A stretch of DNA of 64,000 nt, from contig NC_063054.1 of the NCBI RefSeq assembly GCF_018812025.1, positions 38,804,396 to 38,868,395 on the forward strand, in the 5' to 3' direction. Shown here piece by piece: positions 1-11,507 of this stretch. The notes beneath the pieces are model-generated. The model was not told the DNA's origin and ran no database searches. It saw nothing but the letters and a program-made list of their open reading frames with translations. The DNA is from Megalobrama amblycephala. Taxonomy: Eukaryota > Chordata > Actinopteri > Cypriniformes > Xenocyprididae. Made by a program: the position numbers and the translations under genes. Each line of letters starts with the position of its first letter. The stretch's first letter is position 1.

Positions 1-129
1 CCCATCCCAAAAAACAAAAACAAAAATCACAGGACTGAATGACTTCAGACTTGTTGCTCTCATATCTGTGGTCATGAAGTCATTTTGAAAGACTGATGCT
101 AACACACCTGAAGGACACCACAAGACCCT

Positions 130-1000
130 TGCTGGGTCCCACAAACCAGGGACTTGTGTGAGGATCCTGTTTGTGGACTTCAGCTTGGCCTTCAACACCA
201 TCATCCCAGCACTCCTCCAGACTAAGTTAACCCTGCTCTCCGTTCCTAGCTCTGTCAGTGGATCACCAGTTTTCTGACAGATAGGCAACAGCTAGTGAGA
301 CTGGAGAAATGAACATCCAACACCTGCACAATCAGCACTGGCGCCCACAAGGGATGTGTTGTCTCCCCACTGCTCTTCTCTCCGTACACCAGTGATTACT
401 CTGCCAAAGACCCTTCTGTCAAACTGCTCAAGTTTGCAGATGACACTACCATCATTGGCTTCATACACAATGGTGACGCGTCTGCATATAGGCAGGAGGT
501 GCATATAGGTGCGCAGTGACTACATATTGTCATGTTGTAAATAAGACAACATCTGTATTGCAAACCCCTCCATGCTGCGGTTATTGTTTTTGCTGTATGC
601 CTACGAACTCAATATCATTGCCTTCAAAATCAATGCAGATATCCCGGAAAACGAAAGAACGGCATGAACACACAAGTCGTATCTAAACAATTGCGATAGA
701 CAATGTGGACATCAATAATTTTAGATCAGATTCCAATTGGATCGGATTTGGACTGACAATCTGAACGTAGCATGAGTCTGTCCTCTGTACTTCCATAACT
801 GTCTGGTTTGGCTTGGCTAAAAATTCAGACATCAGAAGGCTACATAGGTCAGTTTGGACTGCTGAGAGGATTATTGGTGCTCCCCTGCACACACTCCTAG
901 AAGTGTATACTTCCAGAGTGAGGAAAAGGGCTCAGAAAATCACTCTGGATCCCTCATATCCAAGTCACTTTCTCTTTGAATATGCACATATTTTAATTCT
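130..1000 (+). mobile_element. Degenerate LINE remnant (CR1/Rex1-like reverse transcriptase)
   Basis: Broken translations match the palm of a fish non-LTR retrotransposon. Around 172-210 the frame reads VDFSLAFNTIIP and around 424-465 it reads LKFADDTTIIGF, the YADD-equivalent box. After about 270 bases (510-780) that I cannot assign, the 3' end of the same kind of ORF follows (SDIRRLHRSVW, then RVRKRAQKITLDPS, 828-960). Stops and frame changes make it dead. The clade (Rex1/Babar versus another CR1-group LINE) is a guess from motif style. Confidence 0.7.
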
Positions 1001-1096
1001 TAATTTTTTATTTTACTACCTGGAAGATGCTTCTGTCACTAAAACAAATTTCTTGTGTGTGCAAATATACTTGACAATATATCTCTTTCTGATTCT

Positions 1097-1325
1097 AAAT
1101 TCAGCTCAATATGTGCTTTTATGTTTGTTCAATAAGGGCTAAAAAAAAGGAAAATTGAATCTTGAGAACCAATGGAATCATCAGTTTCATAAACTCCCAC
1201 TCATGCAAGTCTGGAGAATCATGACAGTTAATGAAGTGGGAGGAATTATCGTTAATTAGCCAAAATCTATAGAGAAGAAAAAGGCCAAAGGGCAGCATCT
1301 CAACAGTGTGACTAGCTGTTGAACA
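1097..1325 (+). promoter_or_regulatory. Duplicated proximal promoter of the zp genes
   Basis: About 230 bases directly before the start codon are nearly identical upstream of all four zp copies (equivalents near 4753-4986, 11272-11507 and 17682-17916). The block holds a CCAAT box (1169-1173 here), an octamer-like ATGCAAGT, and a short A/G-rich stretch before the ATG. No clear TATA box is conserved: the CTATAG seen here is CTGTAG in the other copies. The block probably contains the 5' UTR and the oocyte promoter. The exact start of transcription cannot be read. Confidence 0.6.
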
Positions 1326-3640
1326 ATGGCAGGAAGTTGGTGTGTTGTTCAGTCTTTAGCACTTTGTGTGTGGTTTTGTGCTTTCTGTCATGCTGTTCCA
1401 CAGTTGAGTAATCTGCCCCAGAATCCTCAAGCTCTGATGTTCCAGCTAACTGACCAGCGGTTTCAACAGCCAGCTCAACAAGCTAGTCAACAGTTTTCTC
1501 AGCGGTTTCCACAACCAGCTCAACAAGCTAGTCAACAGCAAGCTAGCCAATGGTTTCAACAACCAGCTCAAGCTAGTCAACCGTTTCCTCAGCGGTTTCA
1601 ACAACCAGCTCAACTAGCTAGTCAACAGCAAGCTAGCCAATGGTTTCAACAACCAGCTCAAGCTAGTCAACCGTTTCCTCAGCGGTTTCAACAACCAGCT
1701 CAACTAGCTAGTCAACAGCAAGCTAGCCAATGGTTTCAACGACCAGCTCAACAACAAGCTAGTCAACAGAAACCTCAGCAGTTTCAACAGGCAGCTCAAC
1801 AAGCTAATCAACAGCAAGCTAATCAGCAGTTTCAACAGGCAGTTCAACAAGCTAGTCAACAGCAAGCTAGCCAACGGTTTCAACAACCAGCTCAACAACA
1901 AGCTAGTCAACAGAAACCTCAGCAGTTTCAACAGGCAGCTCAAGCTAATCAACAGCAAGCTAATCAGCAGTTTCAACAGGCAGTTCAACAAGCTAGTCAA
2001 CAGTTTTCTCAGCAGTTTCAGCCTAAGCAGCCAGTGGCGCAGGCAGAGCCCCTTGACAAATGTGCTGTAGCTGATTATGAGCAGATCCAATGTGGACCAC
2101 CTGGTATCAGTGGTGCTGAGTGTGAAGCTATCAACTGCTGCTTCAACGGACAGCAGTGTTATTATGGGAAGGCAGGTAAGAGTAAGTCAATATAAAGGTG
2201 TTCATGTTAAACTGATCCTCAGCATTAATCTGCTCTTGTTCCTTGTTCCAGTGACTGTCCAGTGTATAAGAGATGGTCAGTTTGTGGTAGTGGTGGCTAG
2301 AGATGTTACTTTGCCTCGATTGAGCCTGGATTCAGTCCATCTCCTTGGTGGAAACGATCCACCTTGCAGTCCTGTGGGATCCACACCTTCCTTTGCTATA
2401 TACCAGTTCCCTGTCACTGCATGTGGCACGAGCATGATGGTGAGTAGCTGCTTCTGGTCTTGTTCTGCGTGGCTTAAAATGAATTGGATTCCAATAGTGA
2501 CTGTTTGCAGGAGGACAATGGATATGTGGTGTATGAAAACAGGATGACCTCCTCGTATGAAGTGGGGATCGGACCACTTGGTTCCATCACAAGGGACAGT
2601 CATTTTGAGTAAGTGACGTGTGCTTCAGCATATTTCTTAATCCATGAAAAATGCTACAAGCTCACGGTTTGTCCAGGCTTCTCTTCCAGTGTAGGTACTC
2701 TGGTACTTCTGTGGAAGCTCTGGTTGTGGAGGTCAACACTGTTCCTCCACCTCCACCAGTAGCTGCTCCTGGACCCCTCAGGGTGGAGCTTAGACTGGCA
2801 AATGGTCAATGTGTCACCAAAGGCTGTGCAGAAGGTGAGTGTCTGTCCCAAGTATGCTTAAAGCCTTTCTGAAACTCCAGGTTGCAGCAGTTTCTGGTTT
2901 AACACCAGTATTCTTCCTCAGGGGACGAGGCGTACACATCCTACTACAGTGATGCTGATTATCCAGTCACAAAAGTCCTGCGGGAGCCTGTGTTTGTTGA
3001 GGTGCGCATTTTGGAGAGGACCGACCCCAACATTGTCCTGATGCTGAGACGCTGCTGGGCGACATCAACCCCCAGTCCACTCAGTCTACCCCAGTGGGAC
3101 CTTCTGGTTGATGGGTGAGTAATGGCAGTCTTTATCAATCTAGTGTGCTGTAAGGCACTTCTGACTGACTCTTTGCTCTTCAGATGCCCTTACCAGGATG
3201 ACCGTTACCTGACCACATTGGTTCCGGTGGCTGGATCATCTGGTCTTCAGTTCCCAACCCACTACAAGCGCTTTGTTGTCAAGATGTTCACATTTGTGGA
3301 TCCATCATCACTGGCTCCTCTGCAGGAAACTGTATGCTCTGCAGTCTCTTCAACCCTTAACTATCCTCTTTATAGTGAATTCTATGTCCTAACCCTTTCC
3401 CCCTCTGTTAGATCTTCATCCACTGTAGTACAGCGGTGTGCCATCCCTCTTCTGGCTCCTGTGAGCAAAGCTGCGCTAGGAAAAGTGAGTGACTGCTGTA
3501 ACTGGATGTCAGGAACTGTGAGATTCTCTAAAATGCCTCATGCTTTTACTATTTCTCTTACAGAAAGGGAGACGCACGTCAAGACCATCTCTAGTGGGCA
3601 AACTGTGGTTTCAAGTGGACAAGTTAACCTGGCCATATGA
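1326..3640 (+). CDS. zp2-like: Zona pellucida egg-coat protein, copy 1 (glutamine-rich ZP2/ZPB type)
   Basis: Structural glycoprotein of the fish egg envelope, secreted by the oocyte. Eight coding exons: 1326-2175, 2252-2439, 2511-2608, 2677-2834, 2922-3114, 3184-3331, 3412-3484 and 3564-3640, all GT-AG and in phase, giving 594 residues. Residues 1-23 are a signal peptide. About 25-240 are Q/A/S/P-rich repeats (units such as [11 protein letters not shown]), the type of region cross-linked by transglutaminase when the chorion hardens. About 245-283 form a trefoil domain ([18 protein letters not shown]). The rest is a ZP module (ZP-N in exons 2-4, ZP-C in exons 5-8). There is no transmembrane anchor, as in teleost ZP proteins. 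The start has a good context (ACAATGG). It has the longest repeat of the array. It reads LMLRRCW in exon 5 where the other copies have GHCW. Poly(A) signal at 3652. Confidence 0.93.
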
Positions 3641-3651
3641 ATTTTATGGTT

Positions 3652-3657
3652 AATAAA
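3652..3657 (+). terminator. Poly(A) signal AATAAA, zp copy 1
   Basis: AATAAA lies 12 bases after the stop codon. The same very short 3' UTR is seen at copies 2 (9595-9600), 3 (13549-13554) and 4 (20021-20026). Confidence 0.8.
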
Positions 3658-4752
3658 GTTAATGAAACGCATGATTGTGTCTTTTGGTATCGATTTTATG
3701 ACTGGAGTTGGGTCTTTCATGACTTGTATTAGTCCAACCATGAAGTTACCTAACCTAACTGCAAGTTTATACTCCCTCATGCCCAAGTCTGTCTAAAGTG
3801 TTCACTATGTTCACTTATTGGCCAGTTTTGTAATGCTACAATGCCCCCCCCCCCCCCCCCCCCCCAAGTAATGCAAGTACAACACTACTTGTCCTTTTAT
3901 CATCCTGTGATAATTTCTGTTGAAAAGTAGACTTGCAGTTTCCCTCCTAGGATGCTACCTGGTACTAAGTGTTTTGATTCAGTCACAAATGGACTATACT
4001 AATGGGCCATTTACACAACACCATTTTCAACTAAACTGAATTTAAGCATTTTGGTCACTTACACTGTTTTGGGGCCTAAAAATTCAAATGTTGGAAAACT
4101 GGTTTCAAAGTGCAACTTCTTGAAAATGACTTCGTGTAAACTACAAAAATCATCTGTGAAAATGAAGGCATACACCATATTACATGTTTAGTCTACAGGA
4201 ATGCACATTTGGTGGGAGTGCTCTATAAAATGTGTATGTTTTGTTTTGCTCTATCCTCTGTACTTCTGTGTTTGTCATTGCATCTTGTGTCAGGTCAGAG
4301 ATTATTTTGGTGTAGGCCCTCTGCCAGAGGCCAGTTATTTTAAATATGGATAGCTTTCTTACAAAAACCCATAGCTTTGTTTCAGAAGGCATTTATTAAC
4401 CCCCTAGAGTTGTGTGGATATTTCTTATGATGGATGGATGTGCTTTTTTAGACTTCAAAATCAAGAGCACCGTTCACTACCATTATAGAGCTTGGAAGAG
4501 CCAGGATAATTAATATAAATCTGATTGTTTGTTCTAAAAGAAGATAGTCATATACACCTGTGGCTTGAGGCTGAGGGTTAAGGTTGGGTTGGGTTGGGTT
4601 AGCTACAGCTAACCCTAACCCTAGGCCTATTGTCATGAGAACTCCATCTTTTAAAAAAACAACAATCCAGAACTGCCAAAACTATTTTATTTACCTAATG
4701 AAGGATAAATTAAAGGCTGAGTTTGCTTTAGCCTGAATAGTACTAGTATTCT
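3658..4752. other. Spacer between zp copies 1 and 2
   Basis: No gene seen. It contains a run of about 25 C near 3843-3867. From about 4200 to 4560 the sequence recurs, diverged, at 9790-9890 plus 10610-10840 between copies 2 and 3, so the spacer was duplicated together with the gene. A telomere-like inverted repeat sits at 4577-4623. Confidence 0.6.
4577..4623. repeat. Short inverted repeat of telomere-like GGGTT/AACCC units
   Basis: Several GGTTGGGTT units are followed by TAGCTACAGCTA and then AACCCTAACCCTA, so the two arms can pair as a hairpin. It resembles TTAGGG telomere repeats only loosely, because the left arm is TTGGG. Probably a simple repeat. Confidence 0.55.
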
Positions 4753-5424
4753 ATTCTGAATTCAGCTCAATATGTGCTTTTATGTTTATTCAATAAGGGT
4801 GGAAAAAAAGGAAAATTGATACTTAAGAACCAATGGAATTATCAGTTTCATAAACTCCCACTCATGCAAGTCTGGAGAATCATGACAGTTAATGAAGTGG
4901 GAGAGATTATTGTTAATTAGCCAAAATCTGTAGAGTAGAAAAAGACCAAAGGGCAGCATCTCAACAGTGTGACTAGCCGTTGAACAATGGCAGGAAGTTG
5001 GTGTGTTGTTCAGTCTTTAGCACTTTGTGTGTGGTTTTGTGCTTTCTGTCATGCTGTTCCACAGTTGAGTAATCTGCCCCAGAATCCTCAAGCTCTGATG
5101 TTCCAGCAAACTGACCAGCGGTTTCAACAGCCAGCTCAACAAGCTAGTCAACAGTTTCCTCAGCGGTTTCAACTAGCTAGTCAACAGCAAGCTAGTCAGT
5201 TTCAACAAGCTAGTCCGCAAGCTAGCCAACGGTTTCAACAATCAGCTCAAGCTAGTCAACTGTCTCAACCAGTTCAACAAGCTAGTCAGCAAACTAGCCA
5301 AAGGTTTCAACAATCAGCTCAAGCTAGTCAACTGTCTCAACCAGTTCAACAAGCTAGTCAGCAAACTAGCCAACGGTTTCAACAATCAGCTCAAGCTAGT
5401 CAACTGTCTCAACAGGCAGTTCAA

Positions 5425-7795
5425 GTCAAGTCAAGTCAAGTCAAATTTATTTATATAGCGCTTTTTACAATTTGTAATTGTTTCAAAGCAGCTTTACATA
5501 TTAGGAGCACAGAAAAAAGAGAAATGGTTAAAAATAAGCTGTACAAGCAAGCGTGGTAATATGTAACATATACAAGATGGTGCTACATTAAGCCAATGTC
5601 GGCTGACTCCCAGGGGTGGAAAAAACCCCCTAGGAGAAAAACCCAGCGTGCTAGCACTGGGAAAAAAGTCCTAGGAGGGAAAAAACCCCTTGGAAGATAT
5701 ATATAATATATGTAAATGGATATGGAGATCAAAATCTGAATTATACATTTTTATTATAGAGATTAAAAATAGATTATATATAAATATATGTAAGCGGATA
5801 CGGAGATTTAAAAATCTGAATTATAGATGCAGCCAGAACTGGATCTGTAGGCCCATTGTCTCCTGGGCTACGTTGTAGTCAGGTCCAGACACAGGTTCTC
5901 CATCTGATCTGGATACGGCCTGGATCCAGCACCCGGAAAACCTCAGGATAAGCAGAGAGACAGATATTAGCGTAGATGCCACTCTTATTCTGATGTACAG
6001 GTATATCTAGTGTTATAGGAAATGTTCTCGGTTCCGGCCGACCTAATTATTGCAGCGTAACAATCCTTTAACGGATTTGAAAAATGTTAATGTATTGATA
6101 ATGTGTTATGTGTATGCAAGAGCAAAGAGATGTGTTTTTAGTCTAGATTTAAACTGACAGAGTGTGTCTGCTTCCCGAACAATGCTAGGAAGATTGTTCC
6201 AGAGTTTAGGTGCTAAATAGGAAAAGGATCTGCCGCCTTCAGTTGATTTTGATATTCTGGGTATTATCAACTGGCCTGAATTCTGAGATCGCAATAGACG
6301 TGAAGGACTATAATGCACCAAGAGCTCGCTTAGATATTGGGGAGCTAAACCATTTAGAGCTTTATAAGTAAGTAGCAAGATTTTAAAGTCTATACGATGT
6401 TTAATAGGGAGCCAATGTAATGTTGACAGAACTGGGCTAATATGGTCATACTTTCTGGTTCTAGTAAGAACTCTAGCTGCCGCATTTTGGACCAACTGTA
6501 GTCTGTTTAAAAGCCGAGCAGAACAACCACCCAGTAGAGCGTTACAGTAATCTAGTCTTGAGGTCATGAATGCATGAACCAACTGTTCCGCATTTGTCAT
6601 TGAGAGCATATGTCGTAATTTAGATATATTTTTTAGATGGAAGAAGGCGGTTTTACAGATACTAGAAACATGACTTTCAAATGAAAGATTGGTATCAAAG
6701 AGCACACCCAGGTTCCTAACTGAGGACGAAGATTTAATGGAGCACCCGTCAAGTGTTAGAGAGTATTCAAGGTTTTTTCGTGAGGAAGTTTTTGGTCCAA
6801 AGATTAGGATATCAGTTTTTTCTGAATTTAATAATAAGAAATTTCTTGTCATCCAGTTTTTAATGTCAGCTATGCATTCTGTTAGTTTTGTGAATTTGTA
6901 GGTTTCGTCAGGGCGCGAGGAAATATAGAGCTGAGTATCGTCAGCGTAGCAGTGAAAACTAACACCATGCTTCCTAATTATCTCTCCTAAGGGCAGCATG
7001 TACAGAGTGAAAAGCAACGGTCCTAGTACTGAGCCTTGTGGTACTCCATATTGAACTTGTGATCGATACGACATCTCTTCATTAACTACTACAGACTGAT
7101 AACGGTCAGATAAGTAAGATTTGAACCATGCCAAAGCAATTCCACTAATGCCAATATAGTTTTCAAGTCTTTTTAAAAGAATGTTGTGATCGATAGTGTC
7201 AAAAGCAGCACTGAGATCTAATAACACTAATAGAGAAATACAGCCACGATCGGATGATAAGAGTAGATCGTTTGTAACTCTAACGAGAGCAGTCTCAGTA
7301 CTATGGTATGGTCTAAATCCTGACTGGAAATCCTCACAGATTCCATTTCTTTCTAAAAAGGAGCACAGTTGTGTTGAAACTGCCTTTTCTAGTATCTTTG
7401 ACAGAAAAGGTAGATTCGAGATTGGCCTGTAATTTACTAAATCTCTCGGATCTAGTTGAGGTTTTTTAATAAGAGGTTTAATAATAGCCTGCTTAAAAGT
7501 TTTTGGCACGTATCCTAGTGTTAACGATGAATTAATTATATCAAGAAGTGGACCTACGACCTCTGGAAGCATTTCTTTCAGTAGTTTAGTCGGCATTGGG
7601 TCTAACATACATGTTGTTGATTTTGATGATTTGATAAGTTTAGATAATTCTTCCTCTCCTATAGCGGCGAATGATTCTAGTTTTACCTCAGGGACACTAC
7701 AGTGCACTGTCTGAAGCGAAACTGTAGACGGTTGCATGTTTATAATTTTCTCTCTAATATTGTCAATCTTGCAAGTAAAGAAGTTCATAAAGTCA
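5425..7795 (-). mobile_element. L2-clade LINE, 5' truncated, inserted in zp copy 2 exon 1
   Basis: The element lies antisense to the zp gene. Its 3' end is at 5425, with the tail typical of fish L2 elements: repeated TTGAC units preceded by GCGCTATATAAATAAA (read on the minus strand). The 5' end is at about 7795. TTCAA on both sides (5420-5424 and 7796-7800) looks like a target duplication. The endonuclease domain is missing. The 3' UTR covers about 5425-6105. Confidence 0.88.
6106..7795 (-). CDS. Reverse transcriptase ORF fragment of the L2 LINE
   Basis: About 560 codons are open without a stop. The RT fingers and palm are clear: [58 protein letters not shown] and the catalytic box CYADDTQLY. 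The thumb and C-terminal part run to LFALAYT before the stop. HSTETAL with [12 protein letters not shown] is characteristic of L2/CR1 elements. The N-terminal apurinic endonuclease is lost, so the element cannot move by itself. The frame continues upstream into antisense zp sequence (up to 7992), which is accidental. An uninterrupted frame implies a fairly young insertion. Confidence 0.88.
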
Positions 7796-9278
7796 TTCAA
7801 CAAGCTAGTCAGCAAACTAGCCAATGGTTTCAACAACCAGCTCAACAAGTTAGTCAACAGCAAGCTAGTCAGTTTCAACAGGCAGCTCAACAAGCTAGTC
7901 AACAGTTTTCTCAGCAGTTTCAGCCTAAGCAGCCAGTGGCGCAGGCAGAGCCCCTTGACAAATGTGCTGTAGCTGATTATGAGCAGATCCAATGTGGACC
8001 ACCTGGTATCAGTGGTGCTGAGTGTGAAGCTATCAACTGCTGCTTTAACGGACAGCAGTGTTATTATGGGAAGGCAGGTAAGAGTGAGTCAATGTAAAGG
8101 TGTTCATGTTAAACTGATCCTCAGCATTAACCTGCTCTTGTTCCTTGTTCCAGTGACTGTCCAGTGTATAAGAGATGGTCAGTTTGTGGTAGTGGTGGCT
8201 AGAGATGTTACTCTACCTCGATTGAGCCTGGATTCAGTCCAACTCCTTGGTGGAAACGATCCACCTTGCAGACCTGTGGGATCCACTCCTTCCTTTGCTA
8301 TATACCAGTTCCCTGTCACTGCATGTGGCACGAGCATGATGGTGAGTAGCTGCTTCAGGTCTTGTTCTGCGTGGCTTAAAATGGACTGGATGCCAATAAT
8401 GTTACTGTTTGCAGGAGGACAGTGGATATGTGGTGTATGAAAACAGGATGACCTCCTCGTATGAAGTGGGGATCGGACCACTTGGTTCCATCACAAGGGA
8501 TAGTCATTTTGAGTAAGTGATGTGTGCTTTAGCATATTTCCTTAATCATGAGAAATGCTACAAGCTCACTGTTTGTTGTCCAGGCTTCTCTTCCAGTGTA
8601 GGTACTCTGGTACTTCTGTGGAAGCTCTGGTTGTGGAGGTCCACACCATTCCTCCACCTCCACCAGTAGCTGCTCCTGGACCCCTCAGGGTGGAGCTTAG
8701 ACTGGCAAATGGTCAATGTGTCACCAAAGGCTGTGCAGAAGGTGACTGTCTATACCAAGTATCCCTAAACCCTTTCTGAAACTCCAGGTTGCAGCAGTTT
8801 CTGGTTTAACACCAGTATTCTTCCTCAGGGGGATGAGGCGTACACATCCTACTACAGTGATGCTGATTATCCAGTCACAAAAGTCCTGCGGGAGCCCGTG
8901 TATGTTGAGGTGCGCATTTTGGAGAGGACCGACCCCAACATTGTCCTGATGCTGGGACACTGCTGGGCGACATCAACCCCCAGTCCACTCAGTCTACCCC
9001 CAGTGGGACCTTCTGGTTGATGGGTGAGTAATGCCACTCTCTATCCATCTATTGTGCTGTAAGCCATTTCTGACTGACTCTTTGCTTTTCAGATGCCCTT
9101 ACCAGGATGACCGTTACCTGACTACATTGGTTCCAGTGACTGGATCATCTGGTCTTCAGTTCCCAACCCACTACAAGCGCTTTGTTGTCAAGATGTTCAC
9201 ATTTGTGGATCCATCATCACTGGCTCCTCCGCAGGAAACCGTAAGCTCTTCATTCTATCTTCAACCCTTAATGGTCAA

Positions 9279-9320
<42 letters not shown>

Positions 9321-9600
9321 AGTGACTTCTAAGTCTTAACCCTTTCCCCCTCTGTTAGATCTTCATCCACTGCAGTACAGCGGTGTGCCATCCCTCTTCT
9401 GGCTCCTGTGAGCAAAGCTGCGCTAGGAAAAGTAAGTGACTGCTGTAAATGGACTTCAGAAACAGAACTTGTTCTCTAAAATGCCTCATGCTTTCACCTT
9501 TTACAGGAAGAAACACGCATGTCAAGACCATCTCTAGTGGGAAAACTGTGGTTTCTAGTGGACAAGTTAACCTGGTCATATAAATTTTGGTTTTAATAAA

Positions 9601-9640
9601 GTTCATGAAATGCAACACTTGTCTTTTGGTATCGGGGGGT

Positions 9641-9675
<35 letters not shown>

Positions 9676-11271
9676 CCTTCCATGACTTGTATATTAGTCC
9701 AACCATGGAAAATGGAAAAACATAACTGCATATTGATAATCATGCCCAAGTCCCCCTAAAGTCAATGTTTACATGAGAGCTCGTAAAAATGCATGTTGTA
9801 TTTTGCTCTATCGTGTGCTTGCGTGTTTGTCATTGCATCTTGTGTCAGGGCAGAGATTACTCTTGGTGTAGGCCATCTGCCAGAAGCCAGTTATATTGGT
9901 TAGATTTTAAACTTATTTTTATTTTATTGGTTTATTTGAAAGGGACTATGCATATTCATGAACATTTATCTAAAATACACCATGTAAATATGCCAGAATC
10001 TGTAAAAACTACTATTCATCTGCAGTCCCTAGGCAGATAACATAAGACTAACAGACCACCAACAATCATACTAAATTCATTCACTATAAATAAAAAGATA
10101 CACATAGTGACAGACATTGACAAAACAAACAAAACAAAAAATACATAATGGCAAAGACATTGTTCATCCACCCCTATACTGCATTCAATTTGACAGTGAA
10201 AGTGTATGGGTGATAAATGTGTGACAGTTAAAAGTGGATACATGTCTGGTTTTCTAGAAGCCACTGTTTTAAGTGAGTCTTAAAGGTCTTGAATGTAGAA
10301 TATTCTCTTATTGGAAGGGGCAAGCTATTCCAGAGTTTACTGCCTATTATTGACAATATGTTTTGTCCAAAAGTGGTGTGCCTAAATGGTATCACACAAT
10401 CTCCTTTTACAGAGGCCCGTGTACTACTGCTGTCAAGTCTTTGGAAGAAGCCATGCAGCAGAGGGGGGGCAATATTATGTAACACTTTATATACCAAACA
10501 AGCATACTTGAAACGTTTAAAATTATCAAAGCTTAAAAATTTGTCTCTCTGAGATGATGTAATGGTGAAATGACAATGATTTATCAAACTTTTTTATGGC
10601 TTTTTTTAAAATGGAGAAATATGGATATCTTTCTTATTAAAACCCATAGCTTTGCTTCAGAAGGCCTTTATTAACCCTCTGGAGTCATGTGGATATCTCT
10701 TATGATGGATGGATGTGCTTTTTTGGACTTAAATCAGGAGCACCGTTCACTACCATTATAGAGCTTGGATGAGCCAGGATATTTAATATAACTCTGACTG
10801 TGTGGTCTAAAAGAAGATAGTCATATACACCTATGGCTTGAGGGTGAGTAAATCAAGGGATAACTGTCAGTTTTGGGTGAACTATCTCTTTAGTACCAGG
10901 TGTAAACAGGCTTGAGAGATTTGCATATGCGGCCATGCAAGAACAGCCTTTATGTGTTCTTCTGTTACATAAAATATAAGGATATACTGAAGAGTCTTGA
11001 TCTTGCAGTATGTGCAGGATATTAAAAGACTTTTGTATGAATTACTGTATTTCACAATAAAAATTTTAAGAATAGAGCAGCTATGGCTGAGTCAGGCTTA
11101 CTATATTATTGTAACATTATCCTGCATTTTAAAGTCTTGAGTCAGTCTGTATTTACAGCACTGTTGCCATGAGAACTCCATCATGTTTCAAAGAAAAACA
11201 GTCCAGAACTGCCAAAACATCAACTACTGTATTCAGCTAATGAAGGATAAAACAAAGGCTGAATTTTATAC
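9601..11271. other. Spacer between zp copies 2 and 3
   Basis: Duplicated spacer, homologous in parts to the copy 1-2 spacer (9790-9890, 10610-10840) and to the copy 3-4 spacer (about 10985-11200 matches about 16225-16440). It holds a T run at about 9640-9675 and a LINE fragment described separately. No gene seen. Confidence 0.6.
9893..10605 (-). mobile_element. LINE 3' fragment inserted in the spacer
   Basis: The minus-strand frame 10228-10587 reads as the C-terminal end of a fish non-LTR ORF2 (KYACLVYKVLHNIAPPLL, then SKLWNSLPLPIREY and FKTHLKQWLLENQ). Comparison with the copy 1-2 spacer shows the insertion: the flanks (GCCAGTTAT on the left, AAATATGGATA on the right) are contiguous at about 4333-4350. 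The family is not assigned. Confidence 0.65.
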
Positions 11272-11507
11272 TATTCTGAATTCAGCTCAATATGTGCTTT
11301 TATGTTTATTCAATAAGGGTGGGGAAAAAAGGAAAATTGAATCTTGAGAACCAATGGAATCATCAGTTTCATAAACTCCCACTCATGCAAGTCTGGAGAA
11401 TCATGACAGTTAATGAAGTGGGAGGGATTATCGTTAATTAGCCAAAATCTGTGGAGTAGAAAAAGGCCAAAGGGCAGCATTGCAATAGTGTGACTAGCTG
11501 TTGAACA

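Larger units (their letters stand above)
4987..9583 (+). pseudogene. Zona pellucida gene copy 2, interrupted by a LINE and frameshifted
   Basis: All eight exons are recognisable: exon 1 as 4987-5424 plus 7801-8077, then 8154-8341, 8415-8512, 8584-8741, 8829-9023, 9093-9240, 9359-9431 and 9507-9583. Three kinds of damage are visible. A 2.4 kb L2 element lies inside the glutamine repeat. Exon 5 has an extra G right after its acceptor (five Gs, not four), which brings a TGA into frame at 8834-8836. Exon 5 also has an extra C near 9000. Exon 5 is therefore 195 bases, against 193 in the intact copies. Leaving out the L2 and one target copy, exon 1 is still in phase (715 bases, remainder 1), so the gene was open when the LINE landed. 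Exons 6-8 keep their frame and splice sites. Intron 6 has grown a run of about 35 T (9282-9316). Transcription is possible but no full protein can be made. Confidence 0.9.

Noticed and set aside
1704..2090. Minus-strand leucine-rich frames opposite zp exon 1 (also in copies 2-4)
   Set aside because: They are the antisense of CAA/CAG/GCT glutamine-repeat codons and end where the repeat ends.
2077..2547. Overlapping + frames in zp exons 1-3 with an alternative ATG (also near 7979, 11962 and 18464)
   Set aside because: They read through introns in the wrong frame. The trefoil and ZP motifs are only in the spliced frame.
3843..3867. Poly-C run as a functional element
   Set aside because: A simple homopolymer in a spacer, with no context supporting a function.
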